64,000 nt of DNA from Lycorma delicatula (GCF_047948215.1 NC_134461.1:91718245-91782244); one strand, 5' to 3'; positions 34,301 through 46,585 are shown, counted from the stretch's first letter. Program-made: numbers and translations. The notes: generated from the sequence alone by a model not told the origin.

Positions 34301-34929
34301 ATCCTCCATCGAGAGATCATGGTAACGATTTTATAGAGATAATTCAGTAGGGACAACAATGGGAAATCGCAAATCTTTAGGGGTACGCAATACTGGCACA
34401 GTCTACCATGTTATAGGATTCGTCTATGAATCTGTGATGTCAGTAACCGTGTCGCATCCAGATTGAATACAATTATTTCTAATTAACTTACGACGAGATT
34501 TTTTCCTAGAATCCCTGTTTGACGGGACCAGGATGATGATGATAAACACTTTTTCGAGATGATGATAAACAAGAACCGTTGGTTTCATTCTCAACGTTAG
34601 GAGCAGCTGGTAAATGATCCACTACATGCTGTAGGTAATCTGAGAATTAGATTAAAAATTGGTAAATATGGAAATTAAATAAATATACAAAGGAATATAC
34701 CCTTCTGAATAGTCACATAGTAACCCACACCCTGGTTGATTGATATTTAAATCCTTTAAAAACAACATCAAGAGCAAAAGATGAACACAACCTCCCACTA
34801 TTTTAAACAGCTATTTTTAAATGTAAATATATATATATATATGTAAGTTATTTTTGGAACACTTTGTTTCCAGTCCTATGTTTGCATGATCTTTCTCAGC
34901 TCCAAATTCAGACCAAAGTTGAATTTCAG
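34301..34929. other. Probable degraded start of the LINE, then A+T-rich DNA
   Basis: 34301-34620 has the same balanced composition as the LINE fragments and probably held the ORF1 N-terminus (a KKSRRKLIRNN-type basic stretch is readable on the minus strand). A short repeat of gatgatgataaac lies at 34533-34570. Beyond 34650 the sequence is A+T-rich with a small (TA)n. Confidence 0.4.
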
Positions 34930-35565
34930 CTTTTATAATATAACGGTGCCGTACTGTAATTTTTCAGACCCAAATTAAGGAATAAATTTGGTGTTTTATT
35001 ATGTAATTTGAGCTGTGAAATAGGATAAAATAGGTCCGAGAACTGTAACTCCAGCAGTTTTATATCAGAAGTAAAACACAAAATTCGGTACCGAAAAACA
35101 ATTTTTTTTTAGGTTTGTAGCACAATAGCTTTGTTAAATGATTAATAAATGCAGAAGATATAGATAAAAACTTGTATAGAATTTAATTCTGAGAAAATTA
35201 ATGTAAATACAGCCTAAATAAATTTTAAAAATCATCCGTTTTGCTTCAATAAAAAAGCGATTTTTAAATTGGTAGTATTTACATTAATTTTCTCGGAATT
35301 AAATTCTCTACAAGTTTTTTTACTGAATCTTTCGCATTTAACAAAATTATTTTACTACATACCTAAAAAAAAAAACTTGTTTTTCAAAACCGAATTTTGT
35401 GTTAAATATCTTAAAAACTACTGGAGTTACAATTCTTGTACCTGTTTTATCCTATTTCCCAGCACAAATTACATAAGAAACTACCAACTTTACTCCTTAA
35501 TTTGGGTTTCAAAATTACAGTGGGGCTTTTTTTTTATTAGAAGAATGAAATCCGGGCAAAATCTT
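34930..35565. repeat. Long inverted repeat, arms about 250 bp
   Basis: The left arm ends aaattaatgtaaatac at 35211 and the right arm begins gtatttacattaattttctc at 35272. Outward, the pairing holds through acttgtatagaatttaattc / gaattaaattctctacaagt and ataggataaaatagg / ctgttttatcctattt. It ends with actgtaatttttcagaccca / tgggtttcaaaattacagt. The spacer is about 60 bp. This is a foldback or MITE-like element with moderately diverged arms. The 106-codon plus frame (35269-35589) is the translation of its right arm. Confidence 0.85.
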
Positions 35566-35579
35566 TTGCTAGCCAAAAT

Positions 35580-35665
35580 TCGAAAATAAAGCGTTTCCAA
35601 AGCTACGTTTATATGAACTTTTTCCATTAATTTCACCAGTAGAACATGTTCTGAAAATTTCTTCT
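35580..35665 (-). repeat. Dispersed repeat shared with 62197-62275
   Basis: aagcgtttccaaagctacgt, then tatatgaactttttc and gaacatgttctgaaaatt, align with aagcgtctccgaagctgtgt, aatatgaactttcttc and aacatgtcctaaaggt at 62197. On the minus strand both read a similar peptide (HVLLVKLMEKVHINVALETL versus HVFFVKIKKKVHINTASETL), suggesting descent from one coding sequence of unknown identity. Confidence 0.65.
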
Positions 35666-37460
35666 TTTTTCTTGGAACATCTGTATATCTAGATCGGTTT
35701 TTGTACATTATTATCGTTGCAATTAATTGCCCGACTAAGTACAAGAAATGTACATAACGCATGTTTTTTTTTGTTTTTTTTTAATAAAAGGAATGTATAT
35801 TATTTTGTTTCTTTGATTATCTGTCTCATCTTTTTCTTATGGCTATGGCTCTTTTGAAAATGTACAACACTGTTTATATTAGTAAAGAAAACCGGAAATC
35901 AATTCAATCTCATTTTTCTTAGTAAAATCTGTGTAGTATTTAATTGTTACCCTAAAAATGGCTCTGCAATTTTTGGTGTAAGACTCTTCTTGTATGGAAG
36001 GTCACAAAACATTTTTGGTTATCCCATCTAGAATATTCATATACATCCCGATTAATTTATTTTTTTTAAATTAATTATAATTATTTCTCAATTTACAATA
36101 TTCAATAAGCTTATTTCATTTTATTTTTTTGAAAATTTTAAGGTTTTTTTAAATTTTTTTTGTGATATAGTTCTGCATATAATTCTTTACAATCTATTCA
36201 ATTACTCTTAGATATATTGAAGATAAACGGTCAGTTTATTAATTAATTATATAGCTATGTGTTTAATTACTTTATGCAATTCATTTGCTAAGCAATTAGG
36301 ATAATAAATAAATGCATATTTTCAATTAGTAGCTTTATTTAGAACAATGCTGTATTAGTATTTTGTTGAATGTGTTTTGTTTAGTTAGATTTCTTAACTG
36401 CATAAATTGACTTGTTTCTTCCGTTCTTCCATTTATCATTACATACAGTACATCTGTGTGTGTGTGTGTGTGCGTGTGTTTGTTCGTGCCGTGTGTATAT
36501 ATATAAACATACATTTAATTTTTGATTCTACTCTTGGATAAGAAGGTTTAAGATAATATGAAAAGACATACAACAAAGTTGTCACCACTTTATACAACAA
36601 AGAGGATGAAAGTTGCTTATATATATGCACGCCTAATTAAACTTTCATCTATTCTCTTTGAATGCCTCGTTCTTTTTACGTATTGTTCTCTTTGAATATT
36701 TTCATTTTACTCTTTTCCTTATACTACACCGTATAAATTCACATTTTACGTTTTACGTCATCATTTTATACTTCTTTAACTTATTTAGATTTCTGTCTTC
36801 TGTAAGAATTTTTTTCTTTATCTAATTCAGTCAGTACCTTTCTCTGTTTATTTCTGTAGTTTTTATCTTTTATACAAACTTATTAATAATTTAATTGTTT
36901 TTCATGCTGAATTTAATTGAAACAATACTAAAAACAGATTGTTTCTCTTCTTCTTCTTCTTCTTGTTTTCATTATTATATCTTGTATAACTTAAACATGA
37001 TTATAAACAAGAAATACGTATCGTGTTCTTAGCTGTAATGTTTATTCAAATTGCTTCCTTATTTATTATCATTGTTAAAACTATTAATTTGCATACATAG
37101 ACTAACATGAACACGTATAAAATGTTTATTTTTCTATTTATTAACCAAAAAAGTCATTTTTTTTTTTATTATTGTTACTGTTATTATTATTATTGTTGTT
37201 GTTATTATTATTATTACCCTTTATTTAATAGGTTCTGAGTTCGAATCCTAATCAAATTTTACATTCAGGTCAAAAAAAATCTATTTATCATCAGTGACTT
37301 TTGCCTAAAAAAGGAAATAAAAAAATTGAACGTAATTCTTGATTATTAAAAAGTTAATTTAAAAAATAATTATTTAATATAATATTTTTTTTAATCAAGT
37401 TTTTTAAATATTGCAATAATAATTTTACCGTAAACTTATTAAGGAAAATTAGCGTAGTAA
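35666..37460. other. Unassigned A+T-rich interval
   Basis: T-rich on the plus strand. It contains (GT)n at 36455-36479, a CTT run at 36943-36964 and mixed ATT/GTT triplets at 37160-37216. These triplets abut a B-box-like gagttcgaatcctaatc (37228-37245), perhaps the end of a decayed SINE. Frames at 35490-35762 and 36439-36630 are repeat or chance. Confidence 0.5.
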
Positions 37461-37620
37461 TGCCGATCCCCGTGGCGAAGTGAAAGAGTCTCTCGGCCTT
37501 TCATCCGGAGATCCCGGGTGCGAATCCCTCGGTCAGGCGTGTCATTTTTCATGGGCTACAAAACTCCATTCCCATATCCAGCCAAAAATTTCAAGCTTAT
37601 GTGGTGAAATCATCAAGAAA
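37461..37620 (+). repeat. SINE A copy 3
   Basis: Starts gccgatccccgtggcgaagt (A-box-like) and continues ctctcggcctttcatccgga. Box B gggtgcgaatccc is at about 37517, then gtcaggcgtgtcatttttca, a ccatatccag-type body and caagcttatgtggtgaaatc, with an A run at the end. This is the most complete SINE A head in the window. Confidence 0.88.
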
Positions 37621-38557
37621 AAAATATCTAAAACGTCGTCCTTATAGGAAATTACTTTTAAAATATTTTTTTATCTCTACTTCCAGTAACAGGGGTATTC
37701 AATGTGATAACCTAAAAACTAAAATTTTATTACCTCATATTTTAAATTTGAAGTAATAAAATTTTTATTACTTCAAAAGTAATAAATATTTTTATATGTT
37801 ACGCAAAAGAGGTAAAAATAAAAGTGGTTTATCTTATCTTTTAATTTCGTTCAAAAATTTGTAAAGACGTTTTTACAGAAACACAATTACCTATAAAACA
37901 AATTTTTTTTACTAAAATAAAAATAATAAATATAACTTAGATTATAAAAATTTGTTGGTTTATTAACCACACAGATAAAATTTATATTCTTGGATCTTAG
38001 TTATAGATATAGAAAAAAATATATATATATATAATATAGAAAATTCATTTTTATAGAAAAAAAATGTTCACGATTTGTACGATAATTTTTTGGTATTAAA
38101 TAACAAAATGAGCTTTAAAAAACCGTTTATAAAAAGTAAAATTTAGAAATATACTCTGGGTTTTAATTGTTAAATAATTGTCGTCAGTGGTTATAAATTA
38201 AAATTAATAAAAATGAAAATAAGTTTAAATAAACAAGTACAAAATATAATTTTATAAAAAAATTATTTTTAATTACAAAAAAATTAAAAGTAAATAAAAA
38301 TTAAATCTAAGATATAGAATAGTGATGCTCTGAATACAATATATTTTATACAATTAAAAAAATTGTTCAGAATTTCATATGAAATTTACAAACAAAAATC
38401 TTATTTTACGGGCGATGTACAGCATTTCCAAAGAAATTGATTAATCGTAGCATTGTCTTACGAGCTAAGATTCACGTAGAAAATTTTTTGTCTATATTTT
38501 ATCGTGATCGTTTCTGTATTTCCTTGCCGCAGCAGTTATTTTAATAGATTTTTTTTT
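37621..38557. other. A+T-rich interval
   Basis: Very A-rich on the plus strand at 37860-38400, with a short (TA)n at about 38021. No gene recognised. Confidence 0.6.
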
Positions 38558-38728
38558 ACTTCCTTGTACAAAGTAAAGGAAGTATTGTGATTGCGAAAAA
38601 TTTCGTATTTGAGATTTAAACGGAAATATCCAATTTTGACCACCCTGAATCCATTTTGACTAGTTTCGGCGTGATGTACATACGTACGTATGTATTTCAT
38701 ATAACTCAAAAACGATTAGTTTTTTGGA

Positions 38729-38774
<46 letters not shown>
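38558..38774 (+). repeat. Element C, 5' part, ending in (AT)n
   Basis: Has the 5' hairpin acttccttgtacaaagtaaa and the block cgtacgtatgtatttcatat, then caaaaacgattag. At the point where other copies read gtaggatgttg, this copy reads ggagg followed by 44 bp of (AT)n (38731-38774), and the rest of the element is missing. Confidence 0.88.
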
Positions 38775-38776
<2 letters not shown>

Positions 38777-40145
38777 TAATATATATACTGTTTTTTTTGT
38801 CTCTAACTCTTCTCTAAAAAAGTAAGTTTAACGAAAAAATTTCATTAATTTAGGAAGATTTAATTATGTTTTGGATAAAAGACGTTTATGCCGCAAAAAA
38901 TTAAATACTCAATAAACAAATCATATTTTGCCGAAAAATATGCGAGTTATTTTAATACAATGGTCTCAAAGTATAAAATTATCAATAAAATCTGACTATA
39001 GTTTATAATTCTGACTGGCTAAACAAGATCTGATTGAATGAAAATACTTAGGTAATATAACAACAAGAAGCGAATTGATACGTGATTTCCGTGCCACGTT
39101 ACCGCTGTAGAAACATATATGTATATATAGAAGATATACAGTATAACATTATTTTATTCATATAAATCAATTTAATGCGTATTATTTGTAATTTTATATT
39201 ATAAACATGTAAGCTTATTTATGGGCCAATTCATCACGTTATCATGAGTATACAACTCGATCTACATTCTAATCGACTTTAAAATATAAAGATCAAGTTA
39301 CTTTATCTGTTATTTGTTTCGTAATTGCTTGTTTTGAGATTTTACTTTCTCTCTTTTAACGGTAATAATTTATATTTTCTGACATGATCAACATTTTTTT
39401 CTTTTGTTTATAAAGTTAATTAGCGCATTAAATGTCTTTATTTTATGTATGTAATATAGGTATGTCTAAACCAGAATGTTGTATAATTTCTGTTAAAAGT
39501 CAATAACTGGTTATTACTCTCTGTCAGAATATGTGATATCCTAAATATATTGAAAATATATTTAAACAGATTAAATTATATACATCAATCAGATGTAAAT
39601 GAGTACAAATATCACAATCGCTGTATTTCGTAAATGTATTTTAAAATTAATTTATGAATTTTTTCTCAGGAATAATTAGACAAGTAACCTCTTTAATTTT
39701 TCAGATTATTTAACAATACTTAAATTAATTCATGAATAACTAAATACCTTTAAAAGTAGAATAGTATACTGAAAATATTTTTACCGATTTTTCGAAGAAA
39801 AGTACGGTATACTTTCGGTAGTACGGTGGACTTGTGAGAGGGGGTGAAATTCGATTTTTTTTAAGTTTTGAAGTATGAGGAGTACGAAAATATAATTTAA
39901 AGACAAAAGATTGCTTAAGAATATTTTACGACGTGGGCTATTAAGCTTATTATTCTGTACTTTTTGGGACAATTTCTCTTCGTAATTGGCATCATTACTG
40001 TTTTGACTCTCTTCAGGACATTCCCCAGTAATATACTACATCCTAGTTTTAGCAAATGCTGTATGGAGTTTATGCTGATGAAGTTGTTACTTATTATTAA
40101 AAAATATGTCAACAATTGGAAATATTTTTCATATATATATATACT
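38775..40145. other. A+T-rich interval
   Basis: No feature recognised. Overlapping short frames at 39781-40115 on opposite strands have no motif. Confidence 0.5.
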
Positions 40146-40754
40146 ACCTCCCCGTCGTGGCGTCGCAGTTTCGCCCGCGCGATATGGTTAGTTGCGTTAC
40201 CCGTAGCAGTCGATCTTTTTATTTCATGTTTATTAATCAAGTAACCGAAGAGAGAGGTACAGACAGTCCCACATACAGTAACGGTGGCCGTGGCTGTGAT
40301 GATTGAACCCACATAACTTCGCATTCCGTAAAATAATCGGATAAAAAAAAAAAACGAAAATTGTTTTTATTTATCTGAAGAGTATTTTCAGACTGAAATC
40401 TACTGAATATTTCGTTTACTACAGTCGGGAGTGGGAAAATTTACAATCATTTTTAATTTTTTTTTTTTGCTTTCTTCATCCCCTTTCAAGATCGAATTTC
40501 AAAAATCTAGAAATTAATTTATTCACATGAAGATTACACTCATCAAAAATCAGAATAATTTCTTCATTTGTTACCGAAAAATTAAAAACAAAAGAGTTTT
40601 TAAAAAAATTCAAAAATCAATTTCAACCCTTGAAACTCGGATGAAACTCAAAAAATCTAAAAATTGGTTTTTAGAAGTTCATAATCAATCAGTTGAAACA
40701 TAGCTCATACAGACACTCACAGTTCAAAATTCATTAAATTTTATAATATATGCA

Positions 40755-40800
<46 letters not shown>

Positions 40801-40935
40801 GATTTTTAGAGATGAAATATATTCAAAAACTTCTAAGTTATGTCAAGAAACATGGGTAAGAATTTATTTGCGGAAGATCGGGTAGTTTTTTTGTTGATCC
40901 CGAACAATCAAAACCCTCTTCCTCTTTATATTGAC
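40146..40935 (+). repeat. Family M repeat, long copy
   Basis: The G+C-richer start (cccgtcgtggcgtcgcagtt, gcgcgatatggttagttgcg) parallels 58060-58090. The middle (ttatttatctgaagagtatt, cacatgaagattacactcat) parallels 58478 and 58977, and the end (agacactcacagttca, ccctcttcctctttata) parallels 3762-3962. A (TA)n run fills 40756-40796. No protein is readable. It is probably a decayed, mostly non-coding element of at least about 800 bp. Confidence 0.7.
40756..40796. repeat. (TA)n microsatellite inside family M
   Basis: About 20 uninterrupted TA units at a site that has only about 4 TA units in the 3.8-kb copy. Confidence 0.97.
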
Positions 40936-41369
40936 AGTGGGGAGCAGATTTAGGAAATGTCCATAATCACACATAAAATTTATTAAAAAATTGATACCAC
41001 AAATGGTACTCTCACAATACCAGTCTCAACGGTAGATTGCGGCCGAGCCGTCGCTAAAAATTGACTGAGAGTTGTTCTGAGTGTTGCGGATAATGAATTT
41101 TATCAAGTAGGAACCGATTCGGAACTCTCCAGCAATATTTTACTAATAGTCAGTTCCATGTATGTAGAGAAAACTTATTGAATATTGAAAATGTAGATAA
41201 AAATGTTAGCTAAAGCGTAAACGTAGAAGTTGCTAAATTTTTGTATGTGTTTAAAATTTTATTTATATAAACTTAGTAATAATATTACAATAAAATTTCA
41301 TCATAAAAATGTTAACCACTACCCTTAAAAAAGAAATCTTAGATAACTTTTAATTGGTTGGACATTTTT
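40936..41369. other. A+T-rich interval
   Basis: The patch 41020-41130 (ctcaacggtagattgcggc, gccgagccgtcgctaaaaa) is less biased and may be repeat-derived. No match found elsewhere in the window. Confidence 0.45.
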
Positions 41370-41680
41370 CAGTGGACTTTTTCTTCCATTTAACATTTTA
41401 AACATAGAAAAATCATAAAAATTCTCTTGAAGGTAATTTTGGAGGTGGGAACAGAAAAAATAAAAAAATACCATTTTTTTGTTTTTTTTTATAACTTTTT
41501 TTGGTTTCTTATCTTAACAAATAATTATAATTTTACAATATACTACATCATGATTTACCACTCTCCACCTCAAATAAAAAAATTTTCTCGTACAATTATC
41601 TTTTCACCATATATGAATCAATACCCAATGCCAGTAAAGTATTATAAATTTTTTGTCAGCTTTTTTTTTTAGTGAAATAC
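41370..41680 (+). repeat. Repeat N copy 1 (diverged)
   Basis: Collinear with 43770-44095: aattttggaggtgggaac / aaatttggatgtggggaag, an A-rich stretch with accattttt / ggtatttttt, taattataattttacaata / taatgataattttataata, and gaatcaatacc / aataatcaatacc. Divergence is high. The 81-codon frame here (41427-41672) is Phe/Tyr-rich chance sequence. Confidence 0.5.
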
Positions 41681-41993
41681 AACGGGATTTCTAATCATAT
41701 AACTAACTAAATTCTATTCAGGTAATTTTATTATGATTGATGTCAATATTTATTTATTGGCATAACTGAATTGAGTGTGAATTATTCGTGTCATGTGACT
41801 GGTTATATGTATACACAGCAACGCGTACGCTTTCTTTGAAACAAGTCTCAGCACCCACACCTTGGATTCCCACAATGCGACTTGAATGTAAATTACAAGG
41901 TCGGTTGGATGTCATTGTGTTTATTGCATAGTTGTTCTAGTAGTTAAAATAAGTTGTGATGCAGTATGGACTTCAAGTATCTTGTCTCATTCT

Positions 41994-42473
41994 ATTTTCT
42001 AAGAAAAAATTGAATAAGTAAAAACGTTATGTCATTTTTTTTTTTGTATGCAAATAAGCAAAAACTTACACTATGCGTAAACATTCAGAAATTTGAAATA
42101 TGTCTGAAAAGTTAAAACTACATGTATTATGATCAACATATTACTCATATTGCATAGCAATCGTAACACAAATTTTCTGTTATGATTTAAAATCAACGTT
42201 TTATCAATGAATTGAGTACATTTTCCAAGAAAAAATATTTTCTAAGAAAAAAGTTGAATAAGTAAAGACGTTATACCACTTTTTTTTTTGTATGCAAATA
42301 AGTAAAAACTTACACTATGCTTAAAAATTCATAAATTTTAAATATGTTTAGAAAGTTACAAGTACATCATATATTATTATCAACGTATTATTCGTATTGC
42401 ATAGTAATCGTAAAACAAATTTTCTCTTATGAATTAAAATCAACGTTTCATCAATGAATGAATGCATTTTCCA
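41994..42473. repeat. Tandem duplication, two units of about 240 bp
   Basis: Units 41994-42235 and 42236-42473 share attttctaagaaaaaa, gtatgcaaataag, aaaacttacactatgc, attgcatag, aatcgtaa and tgaattgagtacattttcca-type blocks, with scattered substitutions. Non-coding. Confidence 0.9.
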
Positions 42474-43769
42474 GTAGTTACTTTTAATTAAGTAACATGG
42501 GGAACGGGTCATTTATAAATTATGAATGAATAAAATTATGATTCTTAGATCTAGAGTTCCCGCACCCTCATGAGAAATGAGTTAGATTTTAGAAGAATTT
42601 TCTTCTTCATTTCTTACATAGTACAAAAAACCATTTAAAAAAATAATACTATATTTAAAATTTTTGTTAGAAGTTTCAATTTCTAAACAAAAAAATCATC
42701 ATTATTAGAAACGACGAAATAATTCATATATACAAACGAATACTTTTACAATAATTAAACAATTTTTTAAAAATAAAAGAGAAATGTTTAATTTATGGGA
42801 ATTCAGTTTAAAAATATAAAGTGATCTTAAAAAACTTTGGTAAGTAAAATAGATAAAATACTTGTATATAAAAGTTAGACAAGAGAATTTGATAACATTA
42901 TATTTATCTTAAGGAAGATAGAAATAACATGAACTACAGATCAATCAGAAATCCATGTCCTTACGTAAACAAAATTAAAATATAGGTAACAATTTTACTG
43001 TTATCAGGTCACAAGTGCATAAAAGTTTTATGTACTTGTAAAATCAAACTTTCAAAAAATGTTGTTTAATAAATTAAAAGTTTTAAAGTTCATAACATCG
43101 CTTTTCACAATAAAATGTTGATTCATTATTGATATTAGTTTATGTCAGGGCCCTATGTATATAATATTTATATTGTTTGTATTACGCCTTTGTTAATGTC
43201 TGTTATGTTTTTTCAGACCCCTTTGTCTTCGGGGCTTCTTAATATGCATGTTTTATATCGTAGTAGGAAGTTTCAATTGTTTGGTCATTTTAAGATAACT
43301 AAATTTATTGTCGAAAACGATAGTTTTTACTTTTTGATAGAATTTTTTTCGTTTTTAATTTTATGAACTGATAAAAATATTAATTTTGTAATGGTTCTTA
43401 AATAATTTTTATTTATTGTAATATCTTCATTATCAGTTATTCTTTATTATTTTATTTTTATATAATAATTAGCGATTATTACTAACGATAATGATTGTTT
43501 ACTGAAATGGACTTTTATTTTTAGAGTTAAATAATATTTTTACTAGTAAGTAAGTAATAATTTTAGTGGTAGTGCAAGCGATCCAAAAGAAAAAAAACGT
43601 TGGGAGTCATATTGATGGCGAGGGAGGCTATCAAATTTTTCGATTGTTTGAAATTTTCAAAACCTTTCTTCGTTTATTTAAACTTTTAATAATAATATCA
43701 CATTAAAATATCATTATAATTCAACCCCCCCCCCCACAAAAAAATTCGTAGGTAAATCTTTTTATTCGT
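42474..43769. other. A+T-rich interval
   Basis: Nothing recognised. An 11-base C run lies at 43725-43735. The 74-codon frame at 43142-43366 (Phe/Leu/Ser-rich) shows no motif. Confidence 0.5.
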
Positions 43770-44095
43770 TATACATTTTTCAATGAATTCTTTTTAGTTT
43801 GCTCCATTTAATATAGTAAAGTTGAATAATAAAAAAAATTCTTGATAGGATAAATTTGGATGTGGGGAAGCAATAAAAAAAAAACTAAAAAATCTGGTAT
43901 TTTTTATACTTTTGTTGAATTATTTAAAAATATAAAATAATGATAATTTTATAATAAAACTTCATCATAAATGAACCCACCCAAAAAAAAAAAAATTAGG
44001 TTACTTTTTTCTTGTATCATTATCTTTACACTATTTGTGTATAAAAATAATCAATACCAGAAAACTATTAGAATTTTGTACGTTTTGATACAATT
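43770..44095 (+). repeat. Repeat N copy 2 (diverged)
   Basis: Partner of 41370-41680 as described there. The order of landmarks is kept but identity is low. Confidence 0.5.
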
Positions 44096-44354
44096 TTGTA
44101 TTTTTCTACGTTTTTAATTTAAGAAAAATATTTTAGTAATTGAAACTTTTACGAAATTACAAAGACAATTATTTTTATTACCAAGTTATAACCAACACGA
44201 TTTTTTTTTATTGGTGTTATTCTTGAAATTAAACATATATATATTATATTTATAATATATGTAATATATATAATAATATAATTATATAATATACATAATT
44301 AATATACATAATATATAAAATAATAACTAAACTCTATTCTATTCTTTAGACAAA

Positions 44355-44705
44355 TATAAAAAAACTAAATAAGTTAGAAAATGATCCAAATTAATAGAAA
44401 ATTTTCTAATGCAATTCATTAGGTCAATAACCAAACAACCAAAATAACAAAAACAAGACGTTTCGTCCAAGATGTAGGACTATCAACGGAGAGGGGATGT
44501 AGGACATTATCTCAAGATGTACTTTATTTGTGGTTTGTCTTGCTTGATAAGTCCTACATCTTGGACGAAACATACATCTTGGTCCTACATCTTGTTTTTG
44601 TTATTTTGTTTGTTTGTTTATGGACCTAATGAATTGCATTAGAAAATTTTCTAATTTTCTATTAATTTGTATAATTTTCTAACTTATTTAGTTTTTTTAT
44701 ATTAT
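44355..44705. mobile_element. Foldback element with repeated gatgtaggac motifs
   Basis: The left arm (44355-44480) starts tataaaaaaactaaataagt and passes through attttctaatgcaattcatt and ataacaaaaacaag. It ends gtccaagatgtaggac. The right arm (44551-44705) is its reverse complement, with an extra 20-30 bp (catacatcttggtcc). The spacer is about 70 bp and contains two further gatgtaggac/gatgtac motifs. Arms are near 90 percent alike by eye. It is non-coding. The structure fits a foldback transposon or the product of an inverted duplication. Confidence 0.88.
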
Positions 44706-44716
44706 ACATACATATA

Positions 44717-44927
44717 TATAATAAAAAGACATATTTTACTTAAAAGTATTATCTTTATTAATTTCTTGGGTTAACCAATCATGTACACAAAATTTTAAAT
44801 TGATACACAACGCTTCACTTACAACTCTTTAAGCTTCCTCAGGTGACAATACACATAAACATGTATATTTAAGAAAACACAGTAAGTAAACATGTGTGTT
44901 TTAAGTAAAATCTGTCTTTTTATTATA
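44717..44927. mobile_element. 211-bp MITE-like element
   Basis: tataataaaaagacatattt (continuing tacttaaaa) at the left is mirrored by ttttaagtaaaatctgtctt (continuing tttattata) at the right: 29-bp terminal inverted repeats with one or two mismatches. The interior has cgcttcacttacaactcttt and cttcctcaggtgacaataca and no open frame. It begins within about 12 bp of the end of the foldback element. Confidence 0.85.
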
Positions 44928-46525
44928 CTTAATTCTAAACAATTAAGAGGAAAATAAACCTGAATAAATTACATTTCAGTTAATATTCACATATATATAT
45001 TTTACAATCATTAGCGTAAAAAGATAAAAATAATCCAGACAATTAATAATGGACAATAAACCACATAATTCTTGTTTTACAAATTTTAATCATTAAAAAA
45101 AATGAAAGATTTTAGATGTAAAATAATAATGATAATATCCTGAAAAAATGAGGTATAATAATAACTAGAGCGAGACAGAAGATTAAGTAACCAATACTAT
45201 AAGTGAACGGTGATCTAATCATGAAAGTAAACTATACCGTGGGATTAAACCAGTATAGTTTATTATTTATGAACGAGTAAATAAAAATATGAAATAACAA
45301 AAAAACATTTGGGACATAAAGTTTAGTAGATGTTCTGAATAATAAATGATGTTTCGAATAATAGGATAAAAAATATCTTGCAATCTTACTGAAGATATTA
45401 CTCACATTGGTGTAGAGAATGAAAAATCTACATAATGAATAATTGGTTTTAGAGGAACTGAAAAATAAACAGTGATAAGAAGTATAAAGATGTACCCTCC
45501 TCTAGTAATCAAGTGAACTAAGAATTTTTAAATGAGTTCTAGGTTTACAAATTCAAATATTTTTATTTTCATTTATTCAACAAGGTAAAAAAAGCGGCAA
45601 TGTACTTCCTAAATTTCCAGGCTACGCCGGTCAAGTTATGTAAATCATTTTTGAAAAAATAATTTTAAGCTTCATTTGTACCTTTATGATAAAATAATTC
45701 TTTTTATAAAAAACCCAATAAAAATTTAGAGGTCTCCATTAGGGGATGGTATTAAGTAACTTTAGTGATTTTATCGTTTAGCAAAATACGTTTTCAGAAT
45801 ATAAAAATTTGAAATTGCGAAACATTTTTTTTTCATTTTGGGGGCTCCCCCATTCTTAAAAAGAAGAATCTGGGAAAGATTATTTACAGTTTACTTAAAT
45901 AATATTTTTTTTGTTAAATATCTCACCAAACTTAAAAAGGACCAGTTTTTTTAGATTTCTTTTATTGAACAGTCTATATACTTTTGCGCAGCTATAGTTG
46001 CTATACCAGCATATATCGCTACAGCCGGGAAAGTAAAGATATTATATAGTTAGTTGTAGATAAATTTATTTAAAATAATATTGTTGGAACAAATTTAAGA
46101 GATTATTAACGGAAACGTTTAATAATTTGTGAATGAAAAAAAATATATTTCTTTGCTATTTTCAACGTAATCAATACAACAAAGAATAAATCAATTCAAC
46201 GAGATATATTCTTACACAGCCAATAACCAAAACCTTAAAAAATATATACAATCGTTAACGAGAAATTCAGGTAAAAAATTACAATTATACACTGCTACCT
46301 TTACTTTCAAATACTCAATACAATTTAAAGAATAAGTCCTGCGTTATGAAAACTGAAATTCCTACTATTATCTCTCTCTTATGTATCTCTCTCAATGTCA
46401 CACAGACATTCCGTCATACAGTAGTAGCAGTTTTTCCACACTTATCCATAATATAATTAATTAGCAGAAATACTTCAAAATCTACTTCATCTTACCGAGT
46501 GGAAACGATTTATATATATAATATA

Positions 46526-46585
<60 letters not shown>

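Noticed and set aside
37461..37545. A tRNA gene at the head of SINE A
   Set aside because: The sequence continues into a body shared by several dispersed copies, so it is a SINE head.
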